NCBI GenBank assembly: GCA_046727175.1
Contig: JBKPCD010000138.1
Coordinates: 1-10,107 of the forward strand
DNA: 10,107 nucleotides
Reading direction: 5' to 3'
Source: JBKPCD01 sp046727175
GTDB taxonomy: Bacteria; Acidobacteriota; Vicinamibacteria; Vicinamibacterales; 2-12-FULL-66-21
Part shown: piece after piece, positions 1 to 6,900 of the stretch
Layout: each line of letters begins with the position of its first letter
Position numbering within the stretch: position 1 is the stretch's first letter
Notes under the pieces: generated by a model
What the model saw: the letters and a program-made list of their open reading frames with translations, nothing else
Database searches by the model: none
Told to the model about the DNA's origin: nothing
Made by a program: the position numbers and the translations under genes

Positions 1-25
1 GCCCCTGCCCCACTCCGCTCCGGCG

Positions 26-60
26 GGCGCGCTCTGGCGCGCCTGATCCTTGTCTGGTCT
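26..60 (+). terminator. Possible intrinsic terminator of an upstream plus-strand gene
   Basis: A perfect 7-bp GC stem (26-32 with 37-43) closes a four-base loop and is followed by a moderately T-rich stretch (44-60 and on to about 75). This has the shape of a Rho-independent terminator reading left to right. The T-tract is interrupted, so termination strength is uncertain. The gene it would serve lies outside the window. Confidence 0.35.
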
Positions 61-92
61 TTGCTCCTTTCTCCTCAGTGAAGATTACGGTG

Positions 93-125
93 GCGCGCAT
101 TACCCGAACCTTTCGCGCGCATTAC
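93..125. repeat. 11-bp direct repeat with 22-bp spacing
   Basis: The sequence GCGCGCATTAC occurs at 93-103 and again at 115-125, start to start 22 bp, about two turns of the helix. A further ATTAC sits at 84-88. Direct repeats phased on one face of the DNA are the usual layout of sites for OmpR-family regulators, and such a regulator is encoded at 1853-2524. Any link is an inference, and no promoter elements could be identified with confidence next to it. Confidence 0.55.
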
Positions 126-147
126 ATCTGTGAAAGGTGCCGCGGCC

Positions 148-175
148 GGGGTTCGGGGCCGGGGATTCGGGATTC
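148..175. repeat. Tandem heptamer tract (GGGATTC type)
   Basis: Four consecutive 7-bp units lie at 148-154, 155-161, 162-168 and 169-175. The last two are identical (GGGATTC), the first differs by one base, and the second is more divergent. The right end runs into a 9-bp inverted repeat (171-179 with 221-229). The same 7-bp period with other unit sequences recurs in later gaps of this window. Confidence 0.6.
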
Positions 176-264
176 GTCGTGCACGGGACCGGGGCCAGTG
201 GTAGGAGCGGGCTCGTGGTTCGACGAATCGTGCGAGGAAATACTGTCGTTGATTCAGCGGGTGG

Positions 265-298
265 GCTGCCCGCCGCTCCGCCTCACGCGGCGGGCGGC
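265..298. repeat. GC-rich 12-bp inverted repeat
   Basis: Bases 265-276 pair with 287-298 around a 10-base loop. Eleven pairs are Watson-Crick and one is G-U. There is no T-tract on either side, so it is not a typical intrinsic terminator. It is one of several strong palindromes in this gap. Confidence 0.6.
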
Positions 299-313
299 AA
301 GGCCGACCAGCCT

Positions 314-357
314 CCGCCAAGGCTTCGGCGGTCCGCCGTAGCTTTAGCGAAGGCGGA
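314..357. repeat. Two adjacent REP-like hairpins
   Basis: The first hairpin pairs CCGCC (314-318) with GGCGG (327-331). The second pairs TCCGCC (332-337) with GGCGGA (352-357), with a small inner stem GCT/AGC (341-343 and 346-348). Short back-to-back palindromes of this kind resemble dispersed REP-type intergenic elements. From memory, closely similar sequence recurs in acidobacterial genomes, but this was not checked. Confidence 0.5.
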
Positions 358-399
358 AGGCCGTCGCGCGAAGGCAGGGTCCCCGACGCGCGTCTTCCA

Positions 400-425
400 G
401 CGCTTGGGGATGGGGCCCCAAGCGC
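400..425 (-). terminator. Hairpin downstream of the histidine kinase, possible transcript end
   Basis: A perfect 10-bp stem pairs 400-409 with 416-425 around a six-base loop. It begins 43 bases past the stop codon of the minus-strand kinase gene. Position and stability fit a 3'-end hairpin, but no U-tract follows in the minus direction. It may end transcription with Rho or protect the message rather than act as a classical intrinsic terminator. Confidence 0.4.
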
Positions 426-468
426 ATTGATAAATGCTGGCGGACCGGTCGATGTACCTAGGTGGCCG

Positions 469-1869
469 CTACGTGGTCACGATCGGGAGCCGCAGCTCGA
501 ACGTCGAGCCCTGCTCGGGCGTGGACGCCACCGACACGCGCCCGCCGTGCGCTTCGACGATGGCCTTGACGAGGCTGAGCCCGAGGCCGAGGCCACGCTC
601 CGAGCGGCTCTTGTCACCACGATACAAGCGCTCCCAGATCCGCGGAAGCTCGCTGGGCGAGATGCCGATTCCGGTGTCGCGCACGCGGAGGACCGCGCCG
701 CCACCGTCGCGCGTCGCCGCGATTTCGACGGTGCCGTGGGCGGGAGTGTATTTGACGCCGTTGTCGATCAGATTCGCAAGCACCTGACGCATGCGATTGC
801 GATCCACGCTGACGCGCAAATCCTCGACTGCGCCGGTTCGAAGCGTCACGCCCTTGTCTTCGGCGACGTCCTCGTAGAGGTCGACGGCATCGCGGATCAG
901 GTCTGCCAGGTCCACCGTCTCCCGCTGTAGCTTCATCGTCCCCGTCTCGGCTTCGGAGATGTCCATCAGCATGCTGAGCATGGCGACCACGCGCTCGGAC
1001 TCTTCGAGGATATCTGCAAGCGCCTCGCGCAGGACGGCAGGATCCTCGGATGACTGCAGTGCGCTCTCGGCGATGCTGCGAAGGCGCATCATCGGCGTGC
1101 GAAGATCGTGCGCGACGTTGTCGAGGGCCCCTCGCATGCCTGCGATGAGCGCTTCGATCCGATCGAGCATCGCGTTGGAGAGCACGGCCAGCTCGTCGAG
1201 CGCATCGCCGCTCTCCTGCGCCGGCACGCGTGCCTGGATCCGCCCCGTGCGCATGATCTCGCGCACGGTCTCGATCAGCCCGCGCACGGGCCGCAGCGCC
1301 GACGCGGTGAACACGGCGCCGCCCGCGAGCCCGATGGCCACGAGTGACACGAAGTCGAGGAGCAGGACGAGTCGAAAGCGTCGCAGGAGCGCGTCGCGTC
1401 GCGCAGTGCTCTTGCCGACCTGGAACAACGTGCCGTCCGGCAGCCGTACCGAGGCGACCTCCAGCAGCTCGCCGTCGCGTCCGCTGCGAAGCATCGCCCA
1501 GCTCTGTTCGCCGCTGAGCGCCGGCGTCTCGAGCTGCTCGACGAACTGCTGCCACTCGGTTTCCGGACTTACGTAGACGAGATCCTGAAACGGATCGAGC
1601 GCACGCACGAACAGCGGCTCGTAGCCGCTCGCCGCCTGGTTCCTGCGGATCTCGGCATCGAGCGCACGCGCACCACCGCGGCTGTACGCAGCCGCGTACT
1701 CGACGAGTGTCGATTGGATAATCTCGCGATCGTACTGGTGCAGCGACGCGGAGAGCAGGAGATAGGTCACCGCCATCAGCGCGAGCGAGCTGGCGACGAA
1801 GATGGCCGCGTACCAGAGCCCCAGCCGAAGGCCGAAGGTCTGCCGGAATCGTTCAGGCCTGGAGGACAT
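469..1869 (-). CDS. Sensor histidine kinase, two-component system
   Basis: A 466-residue inner-membrane kinase that senses an envelope signal and phosphorylates the response regulator encoded just upstream. The first membrane segment is at about 18-41, an extracytoplasmic region at 44-162, and the second segment at about 166-190. A HAMP linker follows (about 191-243), then the dimerisation helix with the phospho-acceptor H254 in the motif AHDLRTP. The ATP-binding domain has the N box (N366 to N370), the G1 box DTGIG (398-402) and the G2 box GLGLGL (426-431). All catalytic motifs look intact and the length is typical. The start at 1869 overlaps the regulator's end by 17 nt, so the two are probably translationally coupled; the ribosome binding site is weak. 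The layout resembles CusS/CopS-type kinases, but I see no metal-binding residues that would fix the ligand. Confidence 0.95.
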   Translation of the reverse strand: MSSRPERFRQTFGLRLGLWYAAIFVASSLALMAVTYLLLSASLHQYDREIIQSTLVEYAAAYSRGGARALDAEIRRNQAASGYEPLFVRALDPFQDLVYVSPETEWQQFVEQLETPALSGEQSWAMLRSGRDGELLEVASVRLPDGTLFQVGKSTARRDALLRRFRLVLLLDFVSLVAIGLAGGAVFTASALRPVRGLIETVREIMRTGRIQARVPAQESGDALDELAVLSNAMLDRIEALIAGMRGALDNVAHDLRTPMMRLRSIAESALQSSEDPAVLREALADILEESERVVAMLSMLMDISEAETGTMKLQRETVDLADLIRDAVDLYEDVAEDKGVTLRTGAVEDLRVSVDRNRMRQVLANLIDNGVKYTPAHGTVEIAATRDGGGAVLRVRDTGIGISPSELPRIWERLYRGDKSRSERGLGLGLSLVKAIVEAHGGRVSVASTPEQGSTFELRLPIVTT

Positions 1870-2524
1870 ACCCTATGCCGCGGACCGTCTGCAGCATCTT
1901 TTTCTCGAAGCCCTTGTCGATCTTGTCGCGGAGACGGAAGACCAGAACGTCGACCACGTTCGTGCGCGGATCGAAGTTGTAGTCCCACACGTGCGAGAGG
2001 ACCATCGTCTTCGAGACGACCCGGCCGGCGTTGCGCATCAGGTACTCGAGCAGCGCGAACTCGCGGGGTCGAAGCGGGATCTCGCGTCCGGCGCGCGTGA
2101 CGCGCCTCGAGATGAGATCCATGACGAGGTCGCCGACGACGAGGCGCGTACTCTCCGGCGCTCCGGTCGTGCGGCGAATCAGCGCGTGGACGCGGGCGAG
2201 GAGCTCGGCGAACGCGAACGGCTTCGTGAGGTAGTCGTCGCCGCCGCTCTCGAGGCCCTTCACGCGATCGTCGACCGAATGCCGCGCGCTCAGGATGATG
2301 ACGGGCGTTCGGATCTTCTGCTCCCGCAGGCGCTGGATCAGGCTCAGACCGTCCAGCTTGGGCAGCATGAGGTCGACGATCGCGACGTCGTACGGCTCGG
2401 TCGTGGCAAAATGCGCACCCGCTTCACCGTCAGCCGCATGATCGACGGCAAAGCCCGCCTCGCGGAGCCCCTTGGTCAGGAAGCCGGCGATTGTCAGGTC
2501 GTCCTCGACGATGAGGATGCGCAT
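1853..2524 (-). CDS. OmpR/CusR-type response regulator
   Basis: A 223-residue cytoplasmic DNA-binding regulator. The receiver domain (1-115) has the acidic pocket D8/D9, the phospho-acceptor D51, the switch residue S79 and the conserved K101-P102. The C-terminal winged helix (about 126-222) carries the family signatures LRPREFALLEYL (151-162) and TVRGIGYVL (213-221). The segment around VWDYNFDPRTNVVDV (179-193) is close to that of CusR/CopR-like regulators. When phosphorylated by the neighbouring kinase it should dimerise and bind tandem direct repeats. The start at 2524 gives the canonical MRILIVEDD beginning, although no clear Shine-Dalgarno sequence precedes it. A heptamer inverted repeat lies directly upstream (2535-2608). 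Target genes cannot be told from the sequence. Confidence 0.96.
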   Translation of the reverse strand: MRILIVEDDLTIAGFLTKGLREAGFAVDHAADGEAGAHFATTEPYDVAIVDLMLPKLDGLSLIQRLREQKIRTPVIILSARHSVDDRVKGLESGGDDYLTKPFAFAELLARVHALIRRTTGAPESTRLVVGDLVMDLISRRVTRAGREIPLRPREFALLEYLMRNAGRVVSKTMVLSHVWDYNFDPRTNVVDVLVFRLRDKIDKGFEKKMLQTVRGIGYVLQA

Positions 2525-2534
2525 CAGCGATAGA

Positions 2535-2608
2535 GGCAGAATCTCGAATCTGGAGGCTAGATCGATCCTGACACGGTTCGCTCTAGCTCCTAACTTCTAG
2601 CTTCTGCC
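2535..2608. repeat. 26-bp imperfect inverted repeat built from heptamers
   Basis: Bases 2535-2560 pair with 2583-2608 (19 of 26 positions complementary by my alignment) around a 22-base loop. Each arm is itself a tandem of about three 7-bp units. In the left arm the units lie at 2539-2545, 2546-2552 and 2553-2559. In the right arm they lie at 2584-2590, 2591-2597 and 2598-2604. It fills the gap between the small membrane protein gene and the response regulator gene. In a read-through transcript it would fold into a long hairpin just before the regulator's start codon. Confidence 0.6.
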
Positions 2609-2612
2609 ACAT

Positions 2613-2786
2613 TCAACGTCGGCGCAGGAGGAAATAGGTGCCGACGAGAACGGCCGCGACCACCGGAACCGACACCGTGGGCTGCTGGAGTGCCGCTTCT
2701 GCCTGATACCACAGCCTCTGAAACGTTGCCGTGATGCTCGAGAGCACGCCGTACTCCGCGAGCGACTGCGCGATCATCGTCGACAT
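2613..2786 (-). CDS. Small single-pass membrane protein, function unknown
   Basis: A 57-residue protein, too short for many gene callers. It starts MSTMIAQSLAEYGVL and ends in a hydrophobic stretch (about 38-55, PTVSVPVVAAVLVGTYFLL) followed by RRR and a stop. This gives one C-terminal membrane helix with a positive cytoplasmic end, and a polar, partly amphipathic N-terminal half outside. GAGG seven bases before the ATG is a good ribosome binding site. The gene sits in the same direction between the AMIN protein gene and the two-component system, 70 bp and 88 bp from its neighbours. The AEYG motif recalls Flp pilins, but there the motif lies at the start of the hydrophobic helix, which is not so here. 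I do not recognise the family. The binding site and the protein-like composition make a real gene likely. Confidence 0.7.
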   Translation of the reverse strand: MSTMIAQSLAEYGVLSSITATFQRLWYQAEAALQQPTVSVPVVAAVLVGTYFLLRRR

Positions 2787-2803
2787 TTCTGTGCCTCGGA
2801 GCG

Positions 2804-2851
2804 GGTTCCAGGTCTCCGTTTCGACCTGGAACCTGGAAACCGGGAACCTGG
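2804..2851. repeat. Hairpin plus tandem heptamers (AACCTGG type)
   Basis: A perfect 11-bp inverted repeat pairs 2804-2814 with 2823-2833 around an eight-base loop. The right arm continues as consecutive copies of a 7-8 bp unit related to AACCTGG (2823-2829, 2830-2836, 2837-2843, 2844-2851). It lies just past the AMIN gene's stop codon and before the small gene's ribosome binding site. A transcript of both genes would carry a stable hairpin here, which could weaken or uncouple downstream expression. No U-tract follows it in the minus direction. Confidence 0.65.
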
Positions 2852-2856
2852 ATTGT

Positions 2857-3813
2857 CTATTTTCCCTCAGGTGACAACTCGGCTCGCGCGCGGTCGATCA
2901 ACATGATCGCGCCAGCGGCGGCGGACGCCGCATTCCACTCCGCGTTGGTATTTGCCGTTCGAACAGCCTCGAGCCTCGTGTTGGCCGCCTGCAGCGCAAG
3001 CGCGCACGCCCGGAGGAGCATATCGTGAGTGGCGCGAAACGGTCGCGGCGCGTCCAGTGCCAGAACCTCGGCCCGGATGTCTCTGAATTCCTCGACAGCC
3101 AGTTGCAGGCTGTCCACAGAGATCGCCGCGCGGCGATCGATTGATGCGAGCAGCGGACGAAGGTCGATGAGTCGCTGGAGCGACTCGCTTGCCTGCGAAC
3201 GGTAGGTCTTCAGATCGTTCGCCGAAGTTTTCGGCGGCTCCGGTTCTGGGCCCGGCGATCTGCGCGGTGGCTCCTCGTTCCGGGGCGGCGCAGCCGGGCG
3301 CGGACTTGCGACGGGTGGCGCCGGAGGAGGAGTTGCTTCCGGTTTTGCGGGTCCATTGGCGGAGCTCAAGACGATTCGAAGGCGCGCCGCATGCCCCTGC
3401 ACGCTTTCAATGACGTACGATGCCATCTTGCGAAGATCGATGAACACGCGGGTGACAGGCGGCTCGCGGGTGTTCAGAACGAAACGCACGGCCGTTGCGA
3501 CACCGCTGCCCGGGAAACGCGCGCTCAGCGCTGCGGGTCGCACGCCGTAGAAGTCGAGGAAAACACGTGGCGGATTGTCGAGCGTTCCGACCACTGGCGG
3601 GGGCAGTCGCGCGCTGGCTTCCAGCGTCACGATTGTGCCCCGTGCCGACGTCGAAATCGCCGCGTTTTTCAGAATGATCGGCGCTTGACCCTGATTCGCG
3701 GGAGCCGCGCCGCCGAATACCGGTGTCCATGGACGCAGCGCGGCCGCCGACGCAATGAACGTCGCCACGACCAACGGGGCGGAAACCGCATTCATCGCTA
3801 TCGGCGGCATCAT
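2857..3813 (-). CDS. Exported AMIN-domain protein
   Basis: A 318-residue protein with a signal peptide-like start (hydrophobic about 8-26, likely cleavage near ASAAA-LR). Residues 46-150 fit an AMIN domain: alternating beta strands, with RVFLDFYGV (83-91) and RVFIDLRKM (122-130) as the repeated core. AMIN domains bind cell wall or outer-membrane partners in AmiC amidase and PilQ secretins. Here no amidase or secretin domain follows. A Pro-rich linker (about 153-196) leads to a helical C-terminal domain (200-315) that I do not recognise. It is therefore probably a periplasmic adaptor rather than an enzyme. The start at 3813 has AAGGTGG a few bases upstream. A later Met (codon 7, at 3795) is possible and would still keep the signal peptide. 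The gene diverges from the peptidase gene across a 113-bp gap. Confidence 0.75.
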   Translation of the reverse strand: MMPPIAMNAVSAPLVVATFIASAAALRPWTPVFGGAAPANQGQAPIILKNAAISTSARGTIVTLEASARLPPPVVGTLDNPPRVFLDFYGVRPAALSARFPGSGVATAVRFVLNTREPPVTRVFIDLRKMASYVIESVQGHAARLRIVLSSANGPAKPEATPPPAPPVASPRPAAPPRNEEPPRRSPGPEPEPPKTSANDLKTYRSQASESLQRLIDLRPLLASIDRRAAISVDSLQLAVEEFRDIRAEVLALDAPRPFRATHDMLLRACALALQAANTRLEAVRTANTNAEWNAASAAAGAIMLIDRARAELSPEGK

Positions 3814-3873
3814 CCAACCACCTTCATCGTCGCATGATTCGGGCGGCCCGGACCAAGGGGTGTGCGGGCGTTC

Positions 3874-3882
3874 TGATAGAAT
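3874..3882 (+). promoter_or_regulatory. Candidate extended -10 promoter for the peptidase gene
   Basis: TGATAGAAT has the TG-n-TAnnnT form of an extended -10 element and lies 44 bases before the peptidase ATG, giving a leader of roughly 35-40 bases. No convincing -35 hexamer is present, which extended -10 promoters can tolerate. Its 3' end overlaps a perfect palindrome. Confidence 0.35.
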
Positions 3883-3891
3883 CGGCCGATT
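3880..3891. promoter_or_regulatory. 12-bp perfect palindrome overlapping the promoter, possible operator
   Basis: AATCGGCCGATT reads the same on both strands. It begins inside the candidate -10 element and covers the expected transcription start, a position where a bound dimer would block initiation. It lies in the divergent region between the AMIN and peptidase genes. Which regulator would bind is unknown, and a chance palindrome of this size cannot be excluded. Confidence 0.35.
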
Positions 3892-3910
3892 TCCGCCCCG
3901 AAGATCGCTG

Positions 3911-3918
3911 GGAAGGAG
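3911..3918 (+). promoter_or_regulatory. Strong ribosome binding site that fixes the peptidase start
   Basis: GGAAGGAG stands eight bases before the ATG at 3927. The in-frame ATG at 3834 has no such site. Starting there would also place the candidate promoter inside the coding region and put 31 extra residues before the signal sequence. Confidence 0.8.
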
Positions 3919-3926
3919 TCGTCCTC

Positions 3927-6900
3927 ATGAAAGCCGAGTATCTCAACTGCGAGCCACTCGAGCGCGCAAAACAGTCGCACCGCGGACGCCGCGCTCGATG
4001 CTGGGCTGCGTCTCTGAGTGCCGTGGTCCTGCTCGCGGCGATCTCGATGCCCGCACAGCAGATGGTCTCCGAGACGCGAGATCCGGCGCAGGCACAGGAC
4101 GAAGACTTCGCCAAGGCGGTCAAGGAATGGACGACGCAGCCGTACTTCATCAGCCCGCTCGTCGACCACCTGCCGAAGGTGCCGGGTGTTCCGTCGCCGA
4201 AAGATGTCCTCGGCCATCACATTGGCGCACCGGCGACCCTCACGTATTACGCCGACATTTTGAAGTACTACCGCGCGCTCGCTGCCGCGACGCCGCGGGT
4301 CAAGGTTGAAACGATTGGGAAGTCCGACGAGGATCGCGAGCTCGTGGTCGTGTGGGTGTCATCCGACGAGAACATCAAAGACCTTCAGCAGAATCGCGAC
4401 AATCTCGCCAAGATTGCCGACCCGCGCGGGCTGCCCCCCGAGCAGGTTCGGCAGCTGGTCTCGACGACGAAGCCGCACTATCACTTGATGGGCGGCCTGC
4501 ACAGTGGCGAGACGGGACCATCGGAAATGTTAATGGAGCTCGTCTACCGGCTTGCGACCGAGACCTCTCCGCTGATCAAGCAGATTCGCGAGAACGTGAT
4601 CGTCTCGGTGACACCCGCGGCCGACCCAGACGGACGCGATCGAAACGTCGACTGGTTCTATCAGAACCTGGAACTCACAGGAGGGCGGGAGTCAGGTCGG
4701 GGCGCGCAAGGTGATCAGAATCCTGCGCCGCCGTCCGCGACGGGGCAGACGGGCGCGCCGGGGCAGACTGGGCAAGCCGGGCAACCCGGATCTGCGGAGG
4801 GCGGTCCGGGAGCAGGTGGCGGGCGCGGTGGAACCGCGGTGCCGTATTGGGGCAAGTACGTCTATCACGACAACAATCGCGACATTAACCTGTCGCAACG
4901 CTCGATGCGCGCACTGGTCGACTGGTACTTCACGGCGCATCCGCCGATCATGCACGACCTGCACGAATCGCAGCCGCTGTTGTACACCTACAGCGGCGCG
5001 GCGCCACAGAATCCGAATCTCGATCCGATCCTGTTCGCGGAGCTCCCGTGGTTCTCGAATTTCGAGCTCGCGCAGATGACGAAGTGGGGAATGCCGGGCG
5101 TCTACACGCACGCATTCATGGACGGCTGGTCGCCCGGATATCTCGGGTCGGTTTCCTACAACCACAACGGCATGATGCGCATGTACGAGACGCAGGGTGG
5201 GAGCGAAGGGCGCGGCGCCGGCGCGGGCCGTGGAGGGGCTGGTGAGGGCGGCCGGGGCGGTGAAGCGGGCACAGCCGGAGCACAAACGGGCCGCGGCGAG
5301 GGAGGCGTGCCCGAGGGCGCGGACGCTGCTGGCCGAGGCGGCCGTGGCGCAGCGGGTCCGCCAACGGGACGTGGCGGCAACCAACCGCGCGAATGGTATC
5401 GAGGCTTGCCCATCCCGCCGGCCACGCTCAACAACTGGTCGAGGCGCAACAACGCGAATTACATGGAGACCGGTGTTCTCTCGGGCCTCCAGCTCACAGC
5501 CTCGTTTCCGAATCTGATTGTCGAGAACTTCTATCGGAAGACGCAGAACTCGATCGATTCCGGAAAAACCGACGCGCCGTACGGCTTCGTGATCCCGGTT
5601 CAGCGCGAGATGACGCGTGTCGCGACGCTGGTCAACATCCTTCGCGCGCAGCGGATCGAGGTCGGACAGGCGAAGGCCGAGATCAAAACGACTGATGGAA
5701 CGTTCCCGGCCGGCTCGTACGTGATCAAGCGGGACCAGCCGTACGGACGGCTCGCAAAGAACCTGCTCGAGCGCCAGCAGTTCCCGGATCCCAACCTGCG
5801 CACGTATGACGACAGCGGGTGGACCATGGGACCGGCAATGTTGACCGACGTCAAAGAGATCAAGGACAAGGCCATTCTCGACGTCAGCACGACGCCGGTA
5901 AACGAAGCGGTCGTGAAAGGCAAGATCACCGGGAACGGAACGGCAGGTCTCGCGGTCGCGCACTTCGGGTCGACGAACATGATCGCGTTTCGCTATACGC
6001 TGCGAAACGTGCCGATGAAGATTGCGGAGAAGAGTTTCACCGTCGATCGCACGGAGTTTCCCGCCGGTTCGTTCATCATCTCGGCCACCGGCGATGCGGC
6101 TGCTGTTCGCAGCGCTGTCGAAGACCTCGGGCTGACGTCGGTGGCGCTTTCGTCGCTGCCGGCGGTTCCGACGCACGACGCCGATGCGCCGCGCATCGCG
6201 ATGTACTCGACGTGGAATGGCACGCAGGAAATCGGGTGGGTGCGTTTCACGTTCGACAAGTTCGGGATCCCGTACGATTTGATCTACAAGGAGCGCGTTC
6301 GCAAGGGCAATCTGCGCGCGGACTACGACGTCATCGTCATGCCCACACAGAATGTCAGTCGTCAGGCTGTCTACCAGCCGGCCGCCGCGAGACCTGTTCC
6401 GTACATGAAGACCGACAAGTACCAATTTCTCGGGATGTACGGGGAGACTCCGGACGCCACGGGCGGCATGGGCGGGGACGGTGTCAACGCGTTTGCCCAG
6501 TTCCTCGACGCTGGCGGCACGCTCGTCACGATGGGCGACGCCGTTCGATTCCCGGCTGAATTTGGATTCGCGCGATCGGTCGACACGTCCGGATCGACGT
6601 CCACGAATTTCTACGCGCCGCGCCCGATCGTCAACGCCGAGATCGTTCGTCCGGATCATCCCGTGTTCTACGGCTACACTGAAAAAATCATTCCGCTCAA
6701 ATACCTCGGCGGTCCGCTGATGTCGGTGGGCGCATCTGATCAAACTGCGGTGCTCGGGCGGTACGTCGGCGGCGATGGCGCGGTCATCAGCGGTCTGATG
6801 CGCGGCGCGGATGAGATTCGGAATCGGCCTTTCGCGATCGACGTGCCGGGCGGCTACAGCGGCCGTGGCCGCGTGATCCTCTTCTCGAACAACCCGATCT

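Larger units (their letters stand above)
1..468. other. Gene-free, palindrome-rich intergenic region
   Basis: No open frame here shows a recognisable domain, a good ribosome binding site or a protein-like composition, so I call it non-coding. It holds, in order: a GC hairpin with a T-rich tail (26-43), an 11-bp direct repeat (93-103 and 115-125), a heptamer tract (148-175), a 9-bp inverted repeat (171-179 with 221-229), a long GC stem (265-298), two adjacent REP-like hairpins (314-357) and a 10-bp perfect stem (400-425). It lies downstream of the histidine kinase, whose stop codon is at 469-471. A gene may begin or end just left of the window, but this cannot be decided from here. Confidence 0.7.

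Noticed and set aside
148..357. Repeats in the left gap as a CRISPR array
   Set aside because: There are no identical repeats of 24-40 bp separated by unique spacers. The units are 7 bp or single palindromes, and no cas gene is present.
78..430. Overlapping plus- and minus-strand frames of 81-97 codons in the left gap
   Set aside because: They run through palindromes and heptamer repeats, and their products are Arg/Pro/Gly-rich with no domain. None has a convincing binding site.
614..1555. A 313-codon minus-strand frame inside the histidine kinase gene
   Set aside because: It overlaps intact kinase motifs in another frame and its translation is Arg/Ala-rich and without domains; it is a shadow of the kinase gene.
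469..2524. Naming the two-component genes cusS/cusR or copS/copR
   Set aside because: The resemblance is only to the general subfamily. No metal-efflux or copper genes are adjacent, and no metal-binding residues stand out in the sensor region.
2613..2786. Small membrane protein as an Flp-type pilin
   Set aside because: It has an AEYG motif, but the hydrophobic helix is at the far C-terminus and there is no prepilin cleavage site before the motif. The window also has no tad genes.
3834..3926. Upstream ATG extending the peptidase by 31 residues
   Set aside because: It has no ribosome binding site and would place charged residues far ahead of the signal helix. The ATG at 3927 has GGAAGGAG at ideal spacing.
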